In this document: piece by piece, positions 38,501 to 49,100 of the stretch | Layout: each line of letters starts with the position of its first letter | How positions within the stretch are numbered: the first letter of the stretch is position 1 | Assembly: GCF_048771995.1 (NCBI RefSeq) | Contig: NC_133030.1 | Span: 41,602,001 to 41,666,000, forward strand | Origin: Taeniopygia guttata | Lineage: Eukaryota; Chordata; Aves; Passeriformes; Estrildidae | Reading direction: 5' to 3' | DNA: 64,000 nt | Position numbers and translations under genes: made by a program | Notes under the pieces: generated by a model | Databases searched by the model: none | Seen by the model: the letters and a program-made list of their open reading frames with translations, nothing else | Told to the model about the DNA's origin: nothing

Positions 38501-40000
38501 AGCTATTCCACTCCAGGGATTCCTAATGAAAACCACCTTCAGAGCACCATGGCAAGAGACAGTGCGCCTGCACTCCTTCACCTCCGCTGCGGGCTAACGG
38601 GAGCGGACTCTGGTTCAAGCAAGTCATAGGGTCATGAAGGCACATCAAATACCAATCAAGTTGTTTTATTTCAATTTGAGTTTATCATTACTCAGTACAA
38701 GCAGGGAAACATGCTTATATAACTCCACAGGATGAATTTTAAGAAGTTGAAAGTTAACTTGAGATCAAGCTAGTAAAACATTTACACAAACACTACAGTT
38801 GACCTCAACATGCCTGTGGCCTGAGCCAGCAAAACAGGTCAGAATTCTCTCATTTCCCAATGAGAGAAACACCTGCAAATGTCATCTGTACACAGCAGAT
38901 TTTAGGTACTAAATGAAAAAGCTGAAGTACACCCAATATAAAAAAAAAAAAATTGGGAGCTATGCAAAGTGTATGATCCAAAAATACTGGGATGTTGCAT
39001 AGAGACTTCCAAGACTGAAAGCATGAATAATAAGAAAAAACCCAACCAAAGTCTCCCTAAACAACAAAAGTAAAAATTATACCATAATGATAACAACCTT
39101 AAGACAGCAAAACACAACTGTACTTAGAGCTCACCATACACAGAAACACTGGTAATTTTCAAGACAAGAAATATTCAATACTCAACTATTTCTGACAAAA
39201 TAACACACAAAACACAAACCACACAACAGAGACATCTCTCTGTAAAAAGGAATGTGATCTGAGGGGAGGGAGAAGCAGTGTATCCGATACACAAGAATTT
39301 CACTTCTGTTTCCTAACATAATATTGGGAAATATTTGGAGGTACACAAAAAATATTATAAAATAATTATTAATTATATAAATACAGGCAAATATTTTCCA
39401 AAAGTAACTATTTTAGGAAACAAAATGACATAATTCAATTAATGTTCTTCCATGCTGAAGCACACCAGAAAGCATTCAGAATGGAAAGTCTTCTCTGCTA
39501 AAACAGTAACAAAACAAAATCTATTTGCCATATGAGCAGCTCTTATGGTCACAAAATCTATTTCCCAGATGAGAGCTTTAACACTTCACACTCAAGACTA
39601 AATAAATACTTTTTAATCCTTTTTTCCCCAGAAAAAAAGTTAGTACATTTTTTTCTGGAGTTACTTTTATCTCCTGAAAAAAAAAAAATAGCTTTCTTGG
39701 ATTTTTTTGACAAAAACTTAAGCTTCTTAAAAGCACAGTTTAGAAGACACAATAGAAGGAATACCTGAATTCAAAGGCAGAACCCAGTATTTCCATAAAA
39801 ATAACGGCACACTATTCTTTGCGCACATATATTTACAGTAAAATTCTGCCTCTAGAGCTTTAAACTCCAGGGGGAAAAGTAGAACTCACAAGCATGCGTT
39901 ATCGGAAGTTTCAATCTTTCTTCCCCCGTACTGAAGCTCCAAATACACATTATTTATTTATTCATATTTCTGGCCAAGTGAGTTTTCAATATTCCTTTTA
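35592..40000 (-). other. ENTPD5 first intron (5' noncoding)
   Basis: This stretch is AT-rich. Several open frames of 60-147 codons occur on both strands, but none resembles a known family or carries splice-consistent neighbours. It is read as the intron between a noncoding first exon in the CpG island and the coding exon starting at 35591. Nothing else was recognised. Confidence 0.5.
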
Positions 40001-40019
40001 ATTAGCCCAAGGCAGCTTT

Positions 40020-41390
40020 TCCAGGAAACTGCTACACGGCGGTGTGGGCACCCCTACAGAGCGGCGGCGCGCACACCGGGGGTCAGTAACGGCGCCTTGC
40101 CTGGCACAGCCGGCATTCCTGGGAAACAGGCTGGGAGCGCTCCGGCGCTGAGTGCCGCGGCCGCTCCCGGGAATGCCCAGGACACGGCGCCTCGGGGCCC
40201 CGCTGGCTGCCGCCACCGCTGGGGCTGCTGGCTCCGTCCCTGCCGCGCATCCCGGCGCCAGCGCGTCCTGCCTTGCTCCATTTCCCACAGCTGCGACCTA
40301 AACCCCGGCCCCGAGCGCGCCCCAAAACCTTCCCTACCTTCCTTCCCTCTCCCCTGGCAAAAGCCCCCGCGGTGCTCCCGGTGCCCCGGCGGGGAGCGCG
40401 GCCCGGGGCTCCGCAGCTCTTCCCGGGGCCAGCAGCGGTGGCGCTCGGCAGAACACCCGCAGGAACGCCCGTCCCCTCCCCGGCCGGCCGGCGCTATCGC
40501 TCGCCCGGGACGGGCCGTCCTCCCGCCCGCCCCGGGGATAACGGAAACGCCGGCGCAGCTTCGCGTGCCTCCCGCCGCCTGCCCGGCCGCGCACCCGGAG
40601 CGGCGCCCTCCCAGGCCGCCGGGAGCGAGCACGGCTCGGGGAGGCTCACCCAGCCCGGGAGCGGCGGGACGGCGGCCGCCCCGCGCGCGCTCCCGATCCC
40701 GGCGCCGTTGGCACCGGAGGGGGGGGGGGGGGGGGCGGGAACGGCGGGCGCGCGGTGTCCATGGCAGCGCGCGGACGCTGCCGCGCCCCTCCCCCCGCCC
40801 CCGCCGGCTGCGCGCGCTCACCGGCCGCTCGCGCCGCCGCATCCCGCCGGCCCCGCGCGCCGCGTCACCGCTCGCCCACGTGACGCGCAGCCCGTCGCGG
40901 GAGTTGCGCGTGGCGGGCGCGCGCCGCCCGGGCTCCGCGGGAACGGGCGCCGCTCCCGGCGCGGAGCCACCGGCGGCGCGGCTCCCGACGGCGGGGCCGG
41001 CGCTGCCTCCGGGCGCGGTCGGACCGCGCGAGCTCCCCGCAGGCAGCGCCCGTCCCGCCGGGGCCGTGCTGTGGGGCGGCAGCGCCCCCCGCGGGCGGGA
41101 AGGCGCGAGGCGGGCCGGGCCGAACCCCCGTGCCGCCCCCGCCCGCCGTCCGCTCCCTCCCGCGGGAACCCGGCGGCTGGGACTCCCCGCGCTCCTTCAT
41201 GAGGCACCGCCGAACGGCGGAGCGAACCGGCCGCGGGGCGCGGCGGTGGCCGGGGCCTTCAGCGCGATGGCCCCGGGGGGACTGGAGCGCTGGTTCAGCT
41301 GGAAACAGAGAAAGCTGGGACGGAACCTGCTGGGCTCGGCCCCGGGGGGAGGTTTTAGAGAAAACGGAGCCGAACTCAGAACACAATGAA
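40020..41390. promoter_or_regulatory. CpG-island promoter of ENTPD5 (formerly shared with BBOF1)
   Basis: This is about 1.3 kb of very GC-rich, CpG-dense sequence between ENTPD5 (minus) and the BBOF1 remains (plus). Minus-strand splice donors suitable for a noncoding ENTPD5 exon occur at 40821-40820 (CCG|GTGAGC) and 40649-40648 (CTGG|GTGAGC). An E-box CACGTG lies at 40877-40882. Long open frames across the island on both strands follow from the absence of AT-rich stop codons and are not taken as genes. Confidence 0.65.
40719..40735 (+). repeat. 17-base poly-G run inside CpG island
   Basis: An uninterrupted run of 17 G lies within the ENTPD5 promoter island. It could form G-quadruplex structures and its length is likely to be polymorphic or mis-sequenced. 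Confidence 0.85.
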
Positions 41391-41737
41391 AAAGCGCTCT
41401 GCTGTGCTCCCATTTGCTCTATCACAGATTATTTGACTTTACTCCCATTTCTACTTTTTTAAATCCAAGCACCGAGCAAGCCCCTTTTAGGGAAAAAAAA
41501 AATCTGAAAATGCAAACGAAAAATCAATTATTTTAACATCCTATTTTTGAATGAGAAGATACAAAGCTCTGATCCCCAGACATTAATCAGGTCAGTTGGT
41601 AGGAAACTATTTTCTTGCTCATGTGCCAGTGCTTGCTTTCAGCCTATGTAGTATAAAAGATCTTTCTTGGACTTTTTCCAGATGGCCAATTTTCTTTCTG
41701 TATCTGTCACTTTTTCTCCTTTTCTAAAGTTTCTCAG
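41391..41737. other. Gap between CpG island and BBOF1 relic
   Basis: This is about 350 bp of ordinary AT-rich sequence. In an intact gene the first half of BBOF1 (several exons, roughly 270 codons) should lie between the promoter and this point. I find no trace of it, including the Lys/Gly-rich N-terminus. A deletion is inferred. Confidence 0.55.
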
Positions 41738-43746
41738 CCCTGCATCACCATCTGTAGCACAGACCAGACAGCTGCAGTATAAGGTGGAAACACTGGAAAT
41801 GGCCTTACAGCACGTGACCAGAAAATCTGTGAGAGAGACAAAAAACTCAGCACCAACCAAGTATGGTTCAGATCAAAAAACTGCAGCAACTACTAGAAAA
41901 GAAGGATTGAGAGATGGACTGAGTGAGGACCATAGCACAGAGTATCTTAAATGAGGGGACTGTGGTGGAAAGATTCTATATAGGTGCTCTGTGATGTGAA
42001 TTGGGAGATCATAGCCAGTAGAAAGCATTAAAAGAAAAAGGGCCCAAACTGCCTATAACAAAAATATATGGAGGCGTGTGCAGCGAAGAAGCAATTTCCC
42101 CAAATCAAAACATTCAAAAGCAACAGAAAGAGCATAAATAATGTGCACAGAAATCTAGAGGAAGCACATAACTGCTGCTGGTATTGAAACAATAACTAGT
42201 ATCCATCTTCCTAGACAGACACCTAAAAAATCCTTTTCATGATAATATTTTTTGGATTTGGAATTCTTGTGGAGACTTCTGTAGTGAGAATAACTGTATT
42301 AGTTGCAGTATCCTATAAATTAGCAATGACTTTGTGGGAACCTAATTTCAGCTAGGTTATCACTTTTTGTTCGTTATTTCTATGGATTAAATGAAAGGTA
42401 AACTCAAAAGAGTTATTTGCACATTCTGCCATATTATGTGGAATTTGATAGAGAACTTCTAGTACAGATGTGCTTCTGTAGTTTCATTTTAATAATTATT
42501 TTTGCTGCGTTTTTGTTTTATAGGTATTTCTTTTTCTAGCATTGCTCTTTTGCTTTTTATGCACTTCAGTTACCTAACAGTGAAGCCTAAAAAATTACAA
42601 TTAAGGTGCTAGCAGCTCTTTACTATATTGCTGATCATTTTAAAAGAAATATACAGTAGATGGCAAATCCAGTCTGTTTTCCACTGGTTTCCCATACTTC
42701 AGAAGCCTCTGCTTTGTATTGTGCTTTCAAGGCTGTTTTCCTCAAGCTTTCTAATAATCTAAAAATTAAGTAATTACAGGAAATGGATGCTGACATATTG
42801 AAGACAGGATCACTTGCAGTGCAGTACTGATTGACAGGATTACATTTTATAGTGAATAAAAATCTCAGATTTACAAGTGTATCTCAGAATTTCTGTTAGG
42901 ATGCTGTTTAAATTAAATTAGAGCTACACATGCTGCAGTAGCCAGGATTTCAGGTCTCCAGCCTCGTGCTAGACATCTGTACCTACCAACTGCAGCAGTG
43001 TCTGAGCACTTGGATTTTAAGTCATAGAGTTAAGGTCCCCCATAGCTGAAGCTTTCATATGTCCTTGGTGAGAGATTAATATGATCCTAAACCCCAGAAA
43101 AATGTTTGTTTAGTATGGATTGGCTACTGAATAACTTGGTGATACATAGTCAGTTGGAATGCTTTGTTCAGGTTATCTCAAAAATGATACAGCAGAAACA
43201 CTCCTTGAAACACCAGGGGTGAAATTTGTAATTGAGGTCTAAGGAATCTTCTCCCCTGGAGAAGAAGGGATAGACTGGAACTGAGAGAGAAAATTGTGTA
43301 TTGATCCTTGGATGTATGAACAGGAGAGATAAGGAAAGGACAATGTATTTGAAACTAGTGAATGTTCATACAAGGCCTCCCCTTCCCAGTATTTATCATG
43401 TAACCACTAACAGAGCAGAAGTCAGTGGGTTTGTTTTGCTTAGTTTAGGTAGCCATAGATTTAGAAGTTGAAAACACAACACTGTTTACTTACATTTATT
43501 TTTTTTTAATTTATGTGCTATGAAAAGCTGAATACAAGCAAGGCAGAACTAGAATTTTAAACCTGTTTTACACATACAGAATCTATGAATGATATGCCTT
43601 TAAAATTTTCTTCTAATTCATTGATATTTTCCGTGTTTTTCAGGGGGAAAAAAAGTTTGAAAAACTGGGTATCAGTAAGTTGACATGAGGAAAAAAAAAA
43701 AAAACGTTTGCAATTGCTTTTTGTCCAAATGAATGGGACAAATCCA
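41738..43746 (+). pseudogene. BBOF1: BBOF1 (CCDC176) unitary pseudogene, C-terminal half only
   Basis: Two stretches match the coiled-coil basal body orientation factor 1 as I remember it. The first runs from 41738, after an acceptor-like polypyrimidine tract and CAG, to about 42190. It encodes VAQTRQLQYKVETLEMALQ, then in other frames VQIKKLQQLLEKKD, ILNEGTVVERFYIGAL, NWEIIASRKH and KYMEACAAKKQFPQIKTF. These align in order with human KKVVNLETALSYM..., QVEIDKLQHLLQMKD, NILDERTEVERFFLDAL, QQILISRKHY and KMRAACTGRTEYPKIRTF. The second (about 43678-43746) encodes RLQLLFVQMNG against human VLRLLFAKMNG. In-frame stops include TGA at 41908 and 41920 (both at positions that are Arg in human) and TAA near 42028. 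At least two frame shifts occur, near 41840 and 41990. The two pieces stay 1.5 kb apart at the expected location, so the gene decayed in place and is not a retrocopy. BBOF1 normally maintains cilia and basal-body orientation in multiciliated cells. Confidence 0.85.
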
Positions 43747-46102
43747 TGGTAATCTTTTGTTTCTTCAGTAGGTGGATACTGAACTGGGCTGGTCAGTCCA
43801 GTTCACAGGATTCTAGTAAGTTCTTGGTGTGAGGTACTTAAACTTTTTGAAAAAGCTGGTACACCATATACTGATTTTGTACATGCACTAGACTATACTG
43901 TTAGATCTTTGTGTATTGTATCAAGAGAAAATCAAGTGGAAATAAATTTTGGTACTGCTAAGGTCAAGAATAGAAGTCAGGAGAATTACCTTTGCTCACT
44001 GCAGTGGGATTTATTTTGTTCAGTCCTTAATGAATCCCTATTCATCTTTACCAAACAAGTAAATAATATCTATTGTGACAGTAGCACTCCCCAGGTATAT
44101 TTCTGTATAAGAGTATTGTAAAGCAAACTTCCCAGTATTAAAAAGTACAAACATCCACAGCCAGATTATGAAGTTTACTTACTCTATGGTTCATTGCTGG
44201 CTGCATAAGAAATGTGGGATCATGACTTTAGAGATACCTAAAATATGTCTTACACTGGAAATTCAAAATTCAAGAAGAATTAAGTGTATTATAAAATGTG
44301 AATTGAGACATAAGATTATAGTAGTGTCTTTATATGCACATTAATGTTTGTGTGACAAACGTGAGGAATTTTTTTAAATTTTATTTTAAGATTTGTTTTT
44401 GTGTTGATCTTTCAGGAGCTTGCAAGACCCTGTACAAAGCACTAGCATTTGGACTAGTCATTAGAACTATGTGTATAAAGTGCTGGTATAACTTGGTGAA
44501 GATGTCTGTGATAAAATTATGTGTACATGAAAACAGAAACAAGGCATTCCTTGAAATGCTATGTGAGGAAACTGGTACAGAGGTCCCTGAAATACTGTAA
44601 AAGGAAAATGTATACATGGGTTGCAGGAGTTGCAGACCATCTCCTGTGAAGAGGGGAATAAAATCAACACTACACGTATGTAAGGTCTTACCAAGGAACA
44701 GTCATGGTCTGCAGAAATATTTTAGCATGTTTTTAATTTGTAATCAAATTGCAAGGTGAGAATTTCCCTCTAGTGTATAGCAGAGGAAAAAAAAACAAGG
44801 TACAAACATTAGTGAATGTACAGCAACTGCACTAATATAGAGCTGTCAGTTACAAGGCATTTTACCAGAAGGCAGGCTACAAAGTGTTCACATTCAGATA
44901 GTTTAATTAGAACACTTAATGGTTACAAACATTAGAAGAATATTATTTTCCATGGATGTTTGAGTGAGATCCCTGCAGATCCTTCATGGCTGCATCATCT
45001 TTCAGGAACGAAATAAAAATACAGGTTCTCCAGCTCCAAATGCAGAGATTCTTAAAACCAGATTGTATATACCAAGTCTTACTCCTCTCTAGCAATAGGA
45101 ACTTGCAGTCCCAAGAGTACATGACTGTGTTTGAGCAAATGTGACAAGGAGTCAATCAACCAACACAAGAAATACAGCTACAATCAGGACAGAAAGCCAA
45201 CAGGCTGCTTTGTGATTAAAAAATGTGTTCTTTCTTCCTACTGACCTGTCGACTTAGGCTCCATTTTAGTCAGATTCACATGATGCTGTGACACAAAGAT
45301 ACATATACATGGTTATGTTTCTGCTTCCAGAGTTTCGTTATGGTGTAGGTTTGTATCCCTTAGCACAGGGAAAAGGCACCAAACAACTTTCAACTATAAT
45401 GGAATTGCTGGCAAGCTTGAGCATACAAGCCCCAGACAGAACAGGAACAGAAGTATTCAAGCTGTCAGTGGTACAGCAAAGGTCACTGTACCATACAGAA
45501 ATTTCTTTCATCCTCAGACAAGCAATCAAACATGCTTTCCTGAAAAATCCACACAAAGCTATTTCCCAGTGTTTTGGAAACTGCTCGACAGGTGAATGAC
45601 TGACAACTTGCTATCTTCATCATATGTCTTCTATGAGACACCCAAGATGTCCCAGTTATGTCACTCAAAATGAGTACTCATCTTTGAGTAAGGTGAACTT
45701 AGAATCTTAATATGCAAGATAAAGAGGTAAATAAACCTGCTACAAGATGTAGCCAGGAGTGAGTCACTAAGGCTAGAGATACTGAAGTGAAAACCAGAGT
45801 TATGTTCAAGTTCATGGGGTCTGGAAAGAAACACAAATTAAGACCAATCTCAGTGGCTGCCCTTTCAGTTAGATAAGGTTATTTAGTCTTTGAAAGGCTG
45901 TATGGAAAAAATTAGTTCAGCTAACCAAAAAAACACTGACAGCAACAGAAAATCCAGACCATGAGTCACATGAGCCTGCACAGGAATAGATCCTTGAGAC
46001 AAAGGAGCTTGCTATGCATTCCCAAGTAAAGGGTGATAGTCAGGACAAAGCTGGAAAGTGCAGCATAGAAGGGCACCAGGAACAGCATCTGCAAAGGCTG
46101 GT
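43747..46102 (-). other. ALDH6A1 3' UTR and flank
   Basis: No coding exon is recognised apart from the possible BBOF1 trace at 44150. The right part is the expected ALDH6A1 3' UTR on the minus strand. Candidate minus-strand polyadenylation signals are ATTAAA at 44737-44732 and AATAAA at 44385-44380, giving a 3' UTR of roughly 1.4-1.7 kb. Confidence 0.5.
44150..44182 (+). pseudogene. Possible further BBOF1 exon trace
   Basis: The plus strand reads KHPQPDYEVY in one frame, resembling the human BBOF1 segment RPPVPDYVVS. That segment follows the LLFAKMNG region after about ten residues. It is short and alone, so it could be chance. Confidence 0.25.
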
Positions 46103-49100
46103 TTAGTTTCCCATAGTTGGCATAACCACAGCAGGCTTGGCAATGGTGGCATCTTCCTCTTTCCATTGAGAAATTATAGTTTTCAGCTGTGTATAGAACT
46201 GCACTCCCTGGAGGAAAGGAGAGATCCACATATCAGATATTTGGCCTTACGAATTCCTCAGGTCTACAGTAGTGGTATATCAAACAGTTTTTGCTTTATC
46301 TAAACAGGATTGAATTTTCTTCTCTGGAAACAATTCTTGTCAGCCTGTTCTTTTTACCAGTTTCACAAAGATTCTGATTCCATGAGAAAGCTTGCTAGTT
46401 ATTGCTCTCTTCTAAAATATCCTAAAAAGACATGCATGTTTTTACTTAAGAGAAAAAGAAAGAGAAATGGCCTATCTATGATTGTGACATGCATTATGGT
46501 GCTGTGATCACTGTCTGGTTTTCAGTTTCCGGGTTGAAATGGCTTCAAAGTCTCCTCACTAATGAAGTCTGATGACCATCTCCCCATTGCCATTTATAAC
46601 ATGATTTATCACAATTCAACCCAATAGAGTACTCTGAATCAGAAAGTTACCTGTTTGCCATAGAAATTGGTGTCCCCTCGGAAAGAAGCACGAGAGCCAG
46701 TGAAAGAGAACATGGGCAGAGGTACTGGGATTGGAACGTTGACACCCACCTACACCAAAGAAAAGCTGCCATATTAGTCACAAGAAATAACAGATTGCAG
46801 AGCACTCTCCAAAAGCTTCTGCGTTTTGTTTTCTTATGTCTGAGGCTGGGTACTGCTGGCTGAGAGGGCAGCGATTACAGCTGAATGAACCCACTGTAAA
46901 TGGTGAGAGCTACAAGCAACAATTCTACCTGGAACATACCTGCCCCACATCTACTAAGTGAGAATACTTCCGAGCTGTGGCTCCATTGGTGGTGAAGATT
47001 GCAGTTCCATTCCCATAGGGGTTATTGTTCACCATCTCAATGGCATCGTCCAAAGTGTCTGCTTCCAGCACCACTAGAACGGGCCCAAAGATTTCCTCCT
47101 TATAGCAAGTCATGTTTGGCTGCCAATACAGACAGCAGAAAAATCAGTTTGTATAAAGGATATAATAAAAATATCGTAGTAAATAGGATATAAGAAACAC
47201 AAATGCTGTTAGTACTCATGATATTCCTAGGATTACTTATCATACTACATTGCCACAGGCCTTCCTTCAGTCCTCCTTACCTCTTCATTTCCCATGCCCT
47301 ATCCTCTATCTAGTACATTAAAAAAGGCACCACTTTTCAGCTCCAGAGTGCTTTCTGCTTTTACTGCCTGCATTACAAGGAGTACTTAATTGACACTGTG
47401 CAAGGGAAAGTTGAGCCATTTATGGCCTTTCTACTTGGTGATCATTGATTACTGCCTGATTTGGCTAACCCATTTTTCAGCTGACCCTGCAATACACACT
47501 TGCAAGCACTGGTTTTGGTCATCTTACCTTGACTTTGGCAAGGATTGTTGGTCCAACAAAATTGCCATTTTCATAACCCTTCACTTTGACATTACGTCCA
47601 TCCAGGAGAAGGCTGGCACCTTCTTTTACTCCTTTCTCAATCAGACTACAAACCCGTTCCTTAGCTTGGGGACTGATTAGAGGCCCAAGATCTGCTCCAG
47701 GCTGGTCTCCTGTGAAGAGGCAGAGACACCAAATTTCTAACTGACAACTTCCCTTTCATAGGCATCTGGGAGATGACTACACTGGTAGGAAAAATCTGAA
47801 AATCCTGATGTTTCTGAGACATAGAACACAGATTTGAGACACTGATGAACAGGAACAATAGCCTGCAGCTCTCATAATCAACATGGAATCACCAGAAAGC
47901 CAAAATTCAACAACAGATTCTTCTCAGGAAGGAAACATCTCCCCTTCACAGTACTTTATTGAACATAAACAAAATACAATTCCCCTAGAATTAATAACAG
48001 TATAGATTTTTCTAAGTATTTGTTTCCATTTTTCTTTTTTTATTGTATGCTTGCACAAATTGGAAGGATCTGGAAATGAGGTTGCTATATAAATGGCAGA
48101 TATGAGTTAAACCTCACATAGGAGGATGTGTTAAAATTCCACATGCGAGGATTTAACCTCACATCTCCAGTTAAAACAAGACTGATCCTGTAAACATTGC
48201 ATCAATCCCACCAGCAAGCTGAAAACATGTTCCTACCTCCAAGTCTAGGGCTGGGTTTCCCAATCTAGATAACCTGCTAGCTCCTACCCCTACACATCAA
48301 ACCACATTGGTGGTGCCAATAGCCCAAGGGTCACTACACGGTACAGCAGAAAAGCTGACCTAAAAAGCTATGGTTGTACAGAAGTGGAGTACCTTGTAAA
48401 AATTATCTCAGTCTGTACCTGCATTTACTCGTAGATTTTTGGCTCTGTCCACAAGCTCTGGCAGCCATTTCTGAGCTTCTCCTACTAGAATTGCTGTAGA
48501 CAGGGCCATGCAGCGTTGGCCAGCTGCTCCAAAAGCAGCTCCAACCAGCTGGTTCAAAGTGTTCTCTTTATTGGCATCAGGCATCACCACACCATGATTC
48601 TTGGCTCCCTGAAAAACAACACACACAGTCTCCCATTATTAACCACCCCAGACTGCTTCTTCTCTAGCCCTCTGGCAATGATTTCTTATAGTAGCTATGA
48701 TTCTGCTACCAACAGGCTGGCAAGAGACCAGCCTTATCACTTAGCTATCAGCAGCAAAGTTAGCTTCTGCTGCTGAGTGGTGTGGTCTCACTTAACATTC
48801 ACAGGCGACAGAGGTAGTCTATGTGCTCAAATGTGCTCTGTTCAGAGACATTACCATGTTGGCCTGGACTCTCTTGCCATTCCGGGATCCTCTCTCATAG
48901 ATGTACTCGCCAGCCTGATTAGATCCCACAAAGCTGATTGCTCTGATATCCGGATGGTCACAAATGAAATTCACAGCTTCAAACAGGAAATAATACATTA
49001 TAACTGTGGTGCACAAATGCTCCCCTCAGTTCCCATCCCCACAGCACTAAATTTATGCATCTTTCTTATCAAAATTCTTGCTTCTGTGTTTCCTGCATCT

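Noticed and set aside
40097-41389. 430-codon open frame on the plus strand through the ENTPD5 CpG island
   Set aside because: Composition is driven by GC content (Pro/Arg/Ala/Gly), there is no family resemblance, overlapping open frames occur on both strands, and it crosses a 17-G run. It is an artefact of few stop codons in a CpG island.
44334-44600. 88-codon plus-strand open frame between the BBOF1 relic and ALDH6A1
   Set aside because: Does not match BBOF1 or any family I recognise; lies in AT-rich 3' flanking sequence.
48100-48170. Repeated 'TTAAACCTCACAT'-like words in an ALDH6A1 intron
   Set aside because: Imperfect, few copies and irregular spacing; not a CRISPR or meaningful satellite array.
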